In this document: positions 33,014-43,844 of the stretch, piece by piece
How positions within the stretch are numbered: position 1 is the first letter of the stretch
Layout: the number at the start of each line of letters is the position of its first letter
Assembly (NCBI GenBank): GCA_949752745.1
Contig: OX457031.1
Span: 48,704,162-48,768,161, forward strand
Direction: 5' to 3'
Origin: Protula sp. h YS-2021
Lineage: Eukaryota; Annelida; Polychaeta; Sabellida; Serpulidae
Length of the DNA stretch: 64,000 nt
Position numbers and translations under genes: made by a program
Notes under the pieces: generated by a model
The model's database searches: none
What the model saw: only the letters and a program-made list of their open reading frames with translations
Told to the model about the DNA's origin: nothing

Positions 33014-33778
33014 AACCTAGCCGACTGTCGGACTGGGTTAGTCGTATCACTATAGGGGGCTTGAATGTATGTGCATATGTGCTTATGTTCAACTTTTTCT
33101 TTAAAATGCTACTGCTCTTACAGTTTTGCTCCAATCGTTGTGATATTACGAAGAAATGTTCCCTGCGTGTTCCCCCTCCTTGCTATTACTTTTTTTGACG
33201 ATTGACGAAAAACTGACAAAATGGCGGCACTTTTTGTGCCCGTTTTGACCCATTTTTAAAATGCTACTCCTCCTAAAGTTTTGCACCAATCGTTTAGGTG
33301 TTACGCAGGGATGTTCCCCAGATGTTCGCCTACCAGGCTATTATTTTTGTAGTGGTTTACCAAACACTGCCGAAATGGCGGAACTTTGAAGTTTGGCAAA
33401 AACTGGAATAAATGGTAGTACAGAACTGAATTGTCAAATCATTCATTTCTCTCAGTTTTTTTTTTTTCAAATAGTTGTTTAGTTTTAATCGAAAGTTCCA
33501 TAGGTGCTTCTCTACCTGGATTTTGCTTTTTTCGCAAATGGCAAAAAAATGCCGAAATGGTGGAATTTTAAAAATTTTGTAAAATTATGTAAATGTCGGT
33601 AAGTACGTGAATCGTCAAAACCCAACCTCTCCAACATCCTTATTCGGGTAGCTTCCAAATTCGAATTAAATGCATTTTACATACTTCATTTTTTGACCTA
33701 ACAGTATTCGTTTCAGAGTTTTCTCTCTTTCCTTGTTTGGTAACTCAGCTGGGTCATGTCTTTGGACATGCTTGTTTT
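33014..33778 (+). mobile_element. Hairpin-headed element with tail hairpin (family B, complete)
   Basis: The head is AACCTAGCCGAC and GTCGGACTGGGTT (33014-33039), an imperfect hairpin. Inside lie two to three diverged units with AAAATGCTACT, ACAGTTTTGCTCCAATCGTT and AAAATGGCGGCACTTT. The element ends in the tail hairpin CATGTC-TTTG-GACATG (33755-33770), then CTTGTTT and a long T-run. The same tail closes the element at 41487. Ends that are hairpins, no coding, and a tandem core recall the oyster 'pearl' and Helentron-associated elements. Confidence 0.7.
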
Positions 33779-34030
33779 TTTTTTTTTTCTTTTTTTTTTT
33801 TCTTTTTTTTTCGTTAATTAGGCAGACTTTACATTGATACTTTGAAAGTGGTTAGGGACAGACTGAAGATATTGAGAGTGCTGGAATGGGAAATGCGCTG
33901 GGTTCGCTGTTTGTAGTCGTTTTACCATTTGACAGTATCACTGGATTAACTCATTTCTTATTCATTGATATTAAACATGTGGGGGTATATATTAATAAAT
34001 ACCCAATAGTATATACTGTGTTTATTGCAG

Positions 34031-34159
34031 AGTACACCGCCCCCTCCGTCTTATGAGAGCCTCAGCCATACTGGTACCACGAACTACATCACAGACCCGC
34101 CAAACGCACCGGAAAGAGTCGAGTACTGGTCCACAGGTAGCTTTATGCCGATACAGTAG
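34031..34159 (+). CDS. Exon 16b: alternative last exon, longer tail
   Basis: The acceptor is TTATTGCAG at 34030. Phase 0 in, as for exon 16a; stop TAG at 34157-34159. It reads STPPPPSYESLSHTGTTNYI, then TDPPNAPERVEYWSTGSFMP and IQ. The start (PPPPSYES) is a clear duplicate of exon 16a (24557), 9.5 kb upstream; the remainder has diverged or is new. A GT donor at 34137 (ACAG|GTAGCT) is possible, but no convincing next exon was found. AATAAA at 34705 is the nearest polyadenylation-like signal. Confidence 0.8.
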   Translation, partial: STPPPPSYESLSHTGTTNYITDPPNAPERVEYWSTGSFMPIQ

Positions 34160-35298
34160 GCGCTGGCTAAGCCTTACGATGTGCAGTCGAAACTCAAGAC
34201 ATGATGCCGAATTCACATGCGGTTAAATAAGCAATGCAGCGTTAAAAGGCGGGCACACTGTCAACATTTTGTTATTGCCTACGTGTGTTTGATGGGGGGA
34301 TTAAAAGGTATCACGAGCTCACAAAATGACACTTTTGGAGCCATTTTGATGACTCTTATTTACGGTGACGTCAGCTGACACAGTTGTGACGTCATACGCG
34401 ACGTGCTTGATACCACATTGCAGTGTACATTGCTGATTTTTTAAGCTGTTATTTTTATGATACTGAACTACGTATCCGTTAACAAGTGGTTATTTATCAA
34501 AAGGTATTTATTTTTATGACGAACATAACCGGTGAGGTGTGGTTATACGTAAAGTTGATGTTGGTTATAGATGTTTCAGTGTTTGGTTTGCGTCTGTTTA
34601 CATCCAATGGATGATTATTCATATGAGACAGTTAAACAAACAAAAGAAGATGGCAGCCGCAGAAACTGTCGTTAAAATATAGAAATTCTCTGTGAAAAAT
34701 ACAAAATAAAAAAAATGTACACGCAAGATCTAGTCATGTTATGGTAAAAGGGGTCATTAAGTGCAGAATCTCGGTCTGGTTGAAAAAACCTACACATTTA
34801 GATGTATTGTTCGGTGTAGAAATCCGTGCGGATCTCTGTCTGATGAAGACTTCTTGGATCAGTTGGCTCATAGCCAGTAAGATGTGTTTTTTACTTTGAA
34901 AGCCAACAGTCATAACCTCATAAGTATTAGCTGTACATTAATTGTGTAAAATTGAAAATTGTTTTCTTGTTGTGGCTTTGTCACCTTGCAGCAAATGAAA
35001 TTATGTGTTAAAAACTGTACATAGTGTAATGACGTACATTGCCATTGTGATGGCGGAGGCTGAGATTAATTAGTGCTCTTTGTTAATTATATAGACGCTT
35101 GTTAGAGTGATCGACATTTCGGCACAAAACGAAAAAAAAAATACAAGGAACGTTTTGACACTTCTTTTTAATTGACAGTGCAGTTTGGGTGAAAGGTGGG
35201 AAGAAGATAAAAAAAAAGCGCATTACAACCGAAAATCTTCATTTTGCGAGCTTTGTTATTTTGAATGTAACATCTAATTTGAGATTTTGCATTAATAG
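34160..35298. other. 3' untranslated or intergenic stretch
   Basis: No gene is seen. AATAAA at 34705-34710 could serve the long isoform. The rest is AT-rich, with no obvious repeats. Confidence 0.4.
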
Positions 35299-35460
35299 AT
35301 GTATGAATACGTGTCCAGTGGGCGTAGATAGGTGTATGAATTCGTGTCCAGTAGGCGGAGATAGGTGTATGAATTCGTGTCCAGTAGGCGGAGATAGGTG
35401 TATGAATTCGTGTCCAGTGGGCGGAGGTAGGTGTATGAATACCTGTCCAGTGGGCGTGTA
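35299..35460. repeat. 33-bp minisatellite (five units)
   Basis: The unit contains AGATAGGTGTATGAATTCG, then TGTCCAGTAGGCGG. Because 33 is a multiple of three, both strands show repeating open frames (RCMNSCPVGGD on +), but there is no start context, splice site or domain. The units are adjacent with no unique spacers, so this is not a CRISPR array. Confidence 0.92.
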
Positions 35461-36352
35461 GATAGCGGTATGTCAGTTGTGTCAATTTTTATCTGGGTTG
35501 TGTTTCTTGACAAGACACTAAATCAATCAGGAAGATAACAGATGTTTACAATAAGACTTGTTTATGTGGATTATTAGCAAAATGCCGCTTATGTGCTTAA
35601 AAAATGTGCATGATTTTCTTGACAGTTAGCAGAGAAAGGCAAAAAGAAGTTGGGTATGTACTGTGTGGGCGCCGTGCGGGCCAGTGTGGGCCGCCGTAGG
35701 GATCAGTTTAGGCCGCCGCATGGGCCAGTGTGGGCCGCCGCATGGAATAGTGTGGTAACAGACTGATCTTATCAGGTCTGCTGTCCGCTATCTATAAACA
35801 GCCCTAGCAAAAAATACTGCCAAAGATAAGCTGTGGTTACTGCGCGTTGCCGGCATCTTCTGTCGAAAACCAGTACACGTAAGCGGCTCAGCTGCTGGTA
35901 CATCGCCGGATGGTATACTCGAGGCCCCCAAGTGCCTGTTGTCATATGCTTAAATGACATGCAATCACGTGGCTGCCACGTGACCATTGTTTTCGTTTTC
36001 CGATTCGTGATTCCGTGACCTTGTCGGCTAAACATGGCACCGTAGACCGAACCAGGTTATTGCATAAGATGTGTGAATAATGGTCGTCTGTTTATTTTTA
36101 GTCAGTGTTCGCTTTACTGGCTATTACATATGGCAAAGTACGCGTGCATTTAAAAAAAAAAAAATCTCCAGAAAACTGAGAGCTCTACATCCAGTTGGAT
36201 AGGGAAATATTTGCACAATGTACAAATTATTACTTGTCACACTTTTTAGTAAACATTTCTTTACTGTCAGCTGTTTGAAAGATCTGCGTCCAGTTGAAGC
36301 CATTCTTTGTGAAAATTGTTTAATTGTTCAGACTGTGGAAAGGGGGGGGGGG

Positions 36353-36611
36353 CAGTGGCGGATTGGGGGGGGGGGAGTGGGGGCATCACCTTCAAACAAA
36401 AAAAACGTAGCGAGTATACCAGGCAGTTTTTTTTGGGGGGGGGGGGTTGTTTTGTTTTTGTTTTTTTTTGGTTTTTTTTGTTTTTTTTTTTTTTTGTTTT
36501 TTTTTTTGTTTGTCTTTTTTTCATGAAAAGACGAAGTGTAACAGGCCTACTTTTTCGAATTTAACCTGGGTGGGGCTGGTTTCAACTCTCTGCCCCCTGT
36601 ATCCGCCACTG
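36353..36611. mobile_element. Small terminal-inverted-repeat element, hAT-like ends
   Basis: An 11-bp perfect inverted repeat, CAGTGGCGGAT at 36353-36363 and ATCCGCCACTG at 36601-36611, brackets 259 bp. The interior is G-runs then T-runs, with no coding. CAGTGGCGGAT followed by G-runs is a familiar end of non-autonomous hAT elements. An 8-bp target duplication is not evident, because the left flank is a G-run. The ORFs here are homopolymer artefacts. Confidence 0.6.
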
Positions 36612-39600
36612 GAGCGGGTTGGGTCGTTCAGTTACAGTGTGCTTAATCTGATGTGTATAATGCGTTAGGTATGTAGACGGTGCTTTTAATAAACACGCCT
36701 GTACATATGTGCACTTTTTGTATGATCTGTATGAGATTAGAGCAAGACTTTTTTTTTTTCAGTTAAAAATTTCTTAATTCAGAAGCCTGTTACATGTGAA
36801 AAAAAAACGCTGTTATGCAATAAGTGTTGTTGAAATCTAGGTCACTTCGACCTTTCAGTCACTTCAGACATATTCATATATTAGTATATATTGTCCTGTA
36901 ACTAGTGCCATTATCTCGCTGTGGTTTATGTGCGTTGGAGTCTCTGGATTTCTCTGTGGACTGAGATGTATTCAAAATAACCAGGTTAGTTTCGCTGGCT
37001 ATCAGTTTTAATTTGCTCCAGTTATTTTGTATTTATTTCTTTATTTTTAAATCATTACATTTTGTGTGGATTTTAGTGTGGAGGTGTTGTATTAATTCTG
37101 GAGTAGAGGAAGGAGCCGCAGGATTATATCGTTGGCTTTTCTTTTTATTGGAGTCCAAGAATCCATTACAACGCCCGCATCTCGTGATCTATCACTATTA
37201 TAACACGTCACCAGACAGCTCCGATGTAATTGTTTTGTCATTCATTGATTCCACAGACGCTGACCCGGCAGCTTGTCTCCGAGTTATTGGGGATTCGGAT
37301 AGCTATTCCTAATTCTCTACCAAAAAAATAAAACAGTGAGAGTGAGAGGGGCCACGGAAATGATGGTTGCCAGTGAACCCTCGATATATTAAAGCAGTAG
37401 TAATGATTAAAAAGGAGAGAAGAAACTTGTTGTTTTGTTTTTTTGTTTTTTTTTTGTGGAAGCCTAACTTGTGTCATTATGTTCTGCTTTTAATTGTTTT
37501 TGAGGTGCATTTTTTTAAACTCTCCAGTTTCTTCTTCCCGTTTCAAGTAAGGGGATGTCTGTTTTGTTACCTTTTTTATATAAAAAGTAACAAATTATGA
37601 ATGCTATTTCCCATTAAACTGATATTTTGAAGTTTTGGAAGGTCACTTGTGAAAATTAACTGTCAATAAAGTCCCTGCAGGCGTTTTATAACATACTAAT
37701 CAATGTAAAAAAAAAATCGTATTCCTGTTGTTCGCGAAGTTTCGAATGTGCCCAGGACCCGAAATTCGCTTAACTTTCGAGTGCGGAAATTTTTAATTTT
37801 ACAGTTAATTGGTTCTAGCAGAGTTATAAATAGATCTGAGGTAATGTCGTTGTACGCCCAGTGAGGTGCAGCATGCTCAACGAACGTCAGGGTAGAGCTC
37901 AGTACGTGTGCACTCAGAACTGGCTGCGTAGGGGTCACGCGTTTCACCAAGTTGTACTCACTCTCAAATTATATGTGTATAAAAGTGGTGAAACGATTGT
38001 TGTGAAATGCTGTTTTCTATCGGGTAATCATTGTTTATTGTCTATTGATTGGTACTGATCGAAGCCTGGATCCAGAGTCATTGTTTATCACAGAAGTCTG
38101 TTTGCACCCAATTCTTTGTACTGATCGATTCAGTATTCACCAGGCATTGAGAAATTCTGACCTATCGCATCGAAAATATGTTTACTTGGAATAGTTTAAT
38201 TATTTTTTACGATCTTAATTTTTGTGAGATTTTAATGAGTTGTTTTTATTTTAATTTGTTTATATTTAACAGTATTGATTTTGTATTGTTTGGAGTTGAG
38301 AACTTCAATGGCTGTTTCTACAGAGAAGGCGTCAGTATTGATTTTAAGGTATCAGTGAAGATTTTGTCTATTTCAACATCGATACCTCGTAGTCTAGACA
38401 GAGGTATCGCTATGATTTGCTGGGCGGGCACAGTGACGTCAGGTAAAGTGACGTCAGGCGTCTGATTTTTTTGTCATAAATTACTCAACGATTTTAAAAA
38501 TGTCTGCGATACATTAACCAAGCTGATGTGAAGTCCGATTTTCCAGCAGAAGTGAAATCGACGTGCACGGTATTGTATATTTCGTACCTGCGCCGAGATT
38601 TTAGAACACATCAGGAATAAACTGGAACAGCATAGCTGACGACAGTGTCCCTGGACATATAGTGTATGCAGTTTTTTCCGGAATTTGTTATCTCTTCTGC
38701 CATCAACTAATTGAGCCTCAAATCCCCCCCACCCCCCTCCCCAGCCCCTTCCAACCTGCTACAGACTCGGTTCATACGGGTACACGCAGACGTCATATCC
38801 AAAAGTGACTTAGGGTATTCATTTTGAATGCAACTCGTTTCCTCCGGTTTTATAGGGCATGACCTCATAGTCCTGATGTTTCGCAATTCCTCTATGCTAT
38901 TCATTTCACCAGTATTACGTTTCCTTCGAAGTGACTAAAGAAAGTAAAAAGGGCCAAACTAAAAAGATCTGAACAATTCTGAGCTGCAAAAAAAGTTACA
39001 TTTTGATAGCGGTATTGTTTACTTTATTCCCGGTGAAATATTCTGTTTACATGCCTGTGGTTGTATGCGTTTTCAATAGCTGCCTGATCCGCTGTCATAC
39101 TGCTGTCGTGTGGCGCCCCCCCTCCCCCTCCCCCCCCCCCTCTGTCTGTGTCATACTGCTGTAGTGGATTGCAGGAGACCTAAATGCCCCCCTCCCCCCC
39201 CCCCCCTCCCCCCTCTGTCTGTGTTCACAACGTTATCCTCCACTGATTTACGAAGCCAAAGATGGATCATCCAGTTTAAGTGATCTTTTTCTTGAAATAT
39301 TTTGTACCGTTGGTATGATAAGAGAATACTTGGAAGGTTTTGTGTGAAAAAATAGTAATAAAATATATGTGACTGCTAGCTGAAAGTGGTTGTTTTATTC
39401 TCACGCTTTGTTCCTCGGGAGGATGGGGGAGGGGGGGGGGGGGGGGGGAGGGTCGGAGCAGGAGCAGGGGTACAATTTTTTAGGCCACCCCCTTTTTGGA
39501 GGCTGTGTTATTCAGGAAATCTGTTATGTTTAAGAGCTGTAGATAGAGCCCATATTCCAATTATAGTTAACATCAAAATCTCTTTCCTGTTGATACATTC

Positions 39601-39974
39601 AAACGGAATGTCGCATTTTAAGCTCTGCCACTGTAGTTTTTTCTTATTCAGGAAATGAGTAGATAAAAGTCGGCCCCAGTGTTTTGTAAATTTTCGACAT
39701 CAGCCTTGATTGCAGGCACATTTCCTTATATGGAAAATAAATCAAGTGTCAGTTGTAGGTTTTTCTGGGAAAAAGATATCTACAAATTATAAGTAACTTT
39801 ATATCGATAAACATTTGTAAAATGAAACTCGTACATTTTTAGGGTGTTTTATGGTACAGCTGAGGCATAATTATTGTGCTATATATATATTTATAGTATA
39901 ATAGCAGATTTCAACCCTGCCAACAAAAAGCACATAGGCCCGAACAGCTGTAACGAAGTAGTGTGTGCTTCGGG
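36612..39974. other. Non-coding stretch
   Basis: No exon is supported. AATAAA motifs occur at 36688 and near 39725, and could end transcripts of the upstream gene. 39110-39215 holds two C-rich tracts each followed by CTCTGTCTGTGT, and 39422-39452 is a long G-run. 37013-37312 is open without a domain. Confidence 0.4.
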
Positions 39975-40945
39975 TGTGGGCTCTAACGTGTGGGTTGTAG
40001 CATGTGGTTTAGAGCATGTGGGTTGTAGCGTGTGGGTATAGCGTGTGAGTTATAGCGTGTGGGTTGTAACAGGTAGGTTATAGCGTGTGGGTTGTAGCGT
40101 GTGAGTTATAGCGTGTGGGTTGTAGCATGTGGGCTATAGCGTGTTGGTTCTAGGATGTGGGTTATAGTGTGTGGGTTGTAGCATGTGGGTTTATAGGGTG
40201 TGGGTTGTACCATGTGGGTTATAGCGTGTCAGTTGTAGTATGTGGGTTATAGCGTTTGGGTTGTAGCGTGTGGGTTGTGACATGTTGGTTATAGCGTGTG
40301 GGTTGTAGCATGTGGGTTATAGCGTGTGGGTAGTGGCGTGTGGGTTATAGCGTGTTGGTTGTAGCATGTGGGTTATAGCGTGTGGGTTGTAGCATGTGGG
40401 CTTTAGCGTGTAGGCTACAGCGTGTGAGTTGTAGCATATGAGTTACAGCGTGTGTGTTGTAGCATGTTAGTTGTGGCATGTGGGTTATAGCGTGTGGGTT
40501 GTAGCATGTGGGCTTTAGCGTGTGGGCTACAGCGTGTGAGTTGTAGCATGTGAGTTACAGCGTGTGGGTTAAAGCGTGTGGGTTGTAGCGTGTTGGTTGT
40601 GGCATGTGGGCTATAGCGTATGGGTTGTAGCATGTGGGTTATGGCGTGTTGGTTGTAGCGTGTGAGTTGTAGCATGTGGGCTTTAGCGTGTGGGCTATAG
40701 CGTGTGGGTTGTAGCATGTGGGCTTTAGCGTGTGGGCTATAGCGTGCGAGTTGTAGCATGTGGGTTATAGCGTGTGGGTTGTAGCATGTGGGTTATAGCG
40801 TGTGAGTGGTAGTATGTGGGTTATAGCAAGTGGGTTGTAGCATGTGGGTTATAGCGTGTGGGTTGTAGCGTGTGGGTTGTAACAGGTGGGTTGTAGCGTG
40901 TTGGTTGTGGCATGTGGGTTATAGCGTGTGGGTTATAGCGTGTGC
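39975..40945. repeat. 15-bp minisatellite, nearly 1 kb
   Basis: About 60 units of the type GCGTGTGGGTTGTA / GCATGTGGGTTATA alternate, so the higher-order period is about 30 bp. Several blocks of about 170 bp are themselves duplicated (for example 40375-40440 and 40495-40560). The minus-strand frame 40415-40759, with a five-residue repeat, is an artefact of the 15-bp period. Confidence 0.95.
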
Positions 40946-41486
40946 AGTCTCAAGCCGATATGCCCTAAAGCAAAGGGTGGATGCAGACATCGAAATATCA
41001 AAAGACGCAACAACAACGATGTCGGCACGCTCAGTTATTTTACAGTTTATTCATAGAGCCTTCATTGAAAATAGACATCAGTCTCGTAAAAACTGTCTCA
41101 GTTACCAAAAAAGGGAGAGCAACAACAATACACAATGCAAAATATGTCTTGTTTCTTTTCAAGTTAAAGGCAGAAGTGAAAAGTGATTTGTGAGATACGA
41201 TTATTAGCCCAGGTAGTTTTGGCCATATGGACTGTTCTTCAAGTGTGGGCTGTGTCGTTTGTCCGTCCATTCATCTGTAAACGTTCTTTCAGTTTTCATC
41301 TAATTGCAATGAGATTTTATGGAAATATATGGCCAACTTGCGAGAAAATTCTTATTTTATTTATTTATGGTAAGTTTGGTGAACCAATCACCATCTTTGC
41401 GAAAAAAAATCATCTCTTTCAGCAAATTCTGTAAAATTTGCTGGCAATTTTGCATGAAGGTAGTTGGAGTTAGGGCTAAAAAAAGT

Positions 41487-43320
41487 GTCGGGCTGGTCTT
41501 ATCTTATCAATAGAGGGTATCCGTCGTCTGTATGTACGTATGTACGTATATACGTATGTATATACGTGTGTATACTTTTACTTAAAATGCTTCTTCTCTT
41601 TCAGTTTTGATCGGATTCCTCTCAAATTATACACGAATGTTCTTTAGGTAGGCCTCTCTTTAAAAATTTTTTTTTTTTGGCGATCCGCCAAATATTGGCC
41701 AATTGGGGGACATTTGTAATTTTGTGGTTGCCAATTTTCAAAATGCTTCTTATCCCACAATTTTGATCAGATTTTCTTCAAATTTTGCACGAATATTTCC
41801 TAGGTAGACCTCTTTTGAATAAATACTAATTTTGGCGATCCGCCAAAAATTGGCCAAATGGGGGACATTTTTTCATTTTTTTGTGTCAAATTTTCAAATT
41901 GCTTCTTCTCCCACAATTTTGATCAGAATCCTTTCCAATTTTGGATAATTGTTGTCTAGGTAGATCTCTCTTGAAAAATTACTCTTTTTGGCGATCCGCC
42001 AAAAATTGACTAAATGGGGGACATTTGTAATTTTGTGGTTGCCAATTTTCAAAATGCTTCTTCTCCCACAATTTTGATCAGATTTTCTTCAAATTTTGCA
42101 CGAATATTCCTTAGGTAGGCCTCTTTTGAAAGTTTACTCATTTTGGTGATCTGTCAAAAATTGGCCAAATGGGGGACATTTTTTAATTTTTTGGTGTCAA
42201 ATTTTCAAATTGCTTCTCGCACAATTTTAATTCGATTCCTTTTCAATTTTTGTTGGTTGTTCTCAATTTAGACCTCTCTTGAAAAATTACTGTTTTTGGC
42301 GATCCGCCAAAAATTGGCCAAATGGGGGACATTTGTAATTTTGTGGTTGCTAATTTTCAAAATGCTTTTTCTCCCACAATTTTGATGAGATTTTCTTCAA
42401 ATTTTGCACCAATATTCCCTTGTTTGACCTCTTTTGAAAAATTTACTTATTTTGGCGATCGGCCAAAAATTGGCTAAATGGGGCACATTTTCAAATTTTT
42501 CGGTTTACAATTTTCGAATTGCTTCTTCTCGCACAATTTTGGTCGCATTCTTTACCAATTTTGGATTCTGGTTCTCTGGATAGACCTCTCTTGAAAAATT
42601 ACTGTTTTTGGCGATCCGCCAAAAATTGGCCAAATGGGAGACATTTGTAATTTTGTGGTTGCCAATTGTCAAAATGCTTTTTCTCCCACAATTTTGATAA
42701 GATTTTCTTCAAATTTGGCACCAATATTCCCTAGATTGACCTCTTTTGAAAAATTACTCGTTTTGGCGATCGGCCAAAAATTGGCCAAATGGGGGACATT
42801 TTTTAATTTTTTGGAGTCAAATTTTCAAATTGCTTTTTCTCCCACAATTTTGATCGGATTCTTTTCCAATTTTGGATACTTGTTCTCTGGGTAGACCTCT
42901 CTGCAAAAATTGCTCTTTTTAGTGATCGACCCAAAATTGGCCAAATGGGGGACATTTGTAATTTTGTGGTTGCCAATTTTCAAAATGCTCCTTCTCCCAC
43001 AATTTTGATCAGATTTTCTTCAAATTTTGCACGAATACTCCCTAGGTAGGCCTCTTTTGAAAAATGACTCATTTTAGCGATCCGCCAAAAATTGGCCAAA
43101 TGGGGGACATTTTTTAATTTTTTCCCCTTATCAAAGAAGTGAAAGAATGACCCCTCATCAGCCACAACTACACCGATCAAGTGAGCGAATATTTTCTCCA
43201 TTCAGTTACGGCTTTTTTCGTAACCGCTGTCTGCGAATTTGATCATGATTTTGTCTGTGATTCCTGGATATATATTCTGTAGGTCACGGCTGGTCACCAT
43301 GTCTCTGGACATGCTTGTTT
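41487..43320 (+). mobile_element. Hairpin-headed element with 155-bp array and tail hairpin (family A, complete)
   Basis: The right arm of the head, GTCGGGCTGGTC (41487-41498), is followed by ATCCGTCGTCTGTATGTACG, the 155-bp monomer array and a unique end. The tail is GGCTGGTCAC, then the hairpin CATGTC-TCTG-GACATG (43298-43313) and CTTGTTT. The head at 24953 is the same family and keeps both arms; here the left arm has decayed. The tail word GGCTGGTC is the inverse of the head's left arm GACCAGCC, a subterminal inverted repeat. No protein is encoded, so the element must use enzymes from elsewhere. Confidence 0.75.
41680..43110 (+). repeat. 155-bp tandem array, copy 2 (about 10 units)
   Basis: Monomer anchors (GGCGATCCGCC or variants) lie near 41680, 41835, 41990, 42145, 42298, 42454, 42609, 42765, 42917 and 43078. 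Two monomer types alternate: one with TTGTGGTTGCCAATTTTC after the GGGGGACATTT, one with TTTTTTGGTGTCAAATTTTC, so the higher-order unit is about 310 bp. The array is otherwise the same as 26385-27060. Confidence 0.92.
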
Positions 43321-43844
43321 ATTTGTGCCAATTCGTGGAATTGATGAAGTTCGCCAATTTTTTCACCAGACTAACATTTTCTGTATAATTTTTTTATATT
43401 TTTCTTGAGACTTTCAAAACTATTGCTTCCTGCGAACAGGTTCTACTTTATGTCTTTTTATCCAAGTCTAGAAAGTGGTCGCAACTGCAAAATATCTCAC
43501 GTAATGACACCATGCGCCTTTCTTAATTTTTTATACGAGTTTACTGTATAACAAAAACCATGCGACTTATCCAAGGAATAAGTACACCCGTCAAAAGTTG
43601 AAAGAACCGTCCTAAGAAATACCCATATAAAATTCGAAGTCGATCTGACTTTACGCCAGTGAGAAATTTTGCTTAGCAATAGGTAACTTTTTATGTAAAT
43701 AGGTCATGTGCCGTTTTCCTTTTTCCACCCCGTTCACAACTGATATATCTTTCGGACCAACCAATTAACATTCCCACCAACTTTAAACTTTATTCGATTT
43801 TCATTTTAGCTAGATTTTAACGTAATGACGTTATGCGCCTTTAT

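Larger units (their letters stand above)
10577..34159 (+). other. Host gene: CUB/LDLa single-pass membrane protein (gene span)
   Basis: Exons were joined by hand from GT-AG sites with matching codon phase. The predicted protein (~650 residues) has a signal peptide in exon 1 (TPYARHALLVLLVCQPL), a CUB-like region (exons 2-3), a second CUB-like region (exons 5-7), a typical six-cysteine LDLa module (exon 8), divergent cysteine-rich half-LDLa modules (exons 9-11), another LDLa-type module (exon 12), a membrane span (exon 13 or 13b) and a proline-rich tail (exons 14-16) with PPQY and PPSY motifs. Two CUBs plus LDLa before a single span recalls NETO- or LRP12-type architecture; tails with PPxY occur in LDLRAD4/PMEPA1, which bind NEDD4-type ligases. 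Orthology to any of these is not claimed. Likely role: surface receptor, co-receptor or trafficking adaptor. Most introns are phase 1, typical of module-shuffled extracellular proteins. Confidence 0.8.

Noticed and set aside
35299..35460. CRISPR-like array
   Set aside because: The 33-bp units are adjacent with no unique spacers, and the context is eukaryotic; it is a minisatellite.
36218..36668. Phe/Gly-rich small proteins
   Set aside because: They are translations of G-runs and T-runs inside a small inverted-repeat element.
37013..37312. Open frame ending IDSTDADPAACLRVIGDSDS as a possible exon
   Set aside because: No recognised family and no convincing flanking acceptor and donor in matching phase.
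40415..40759. Minus-strand protein with a five-residue repeat
   Set aside because: The frame is a by-product of a 15-bp minisatellite; no start context, domain or splice support.
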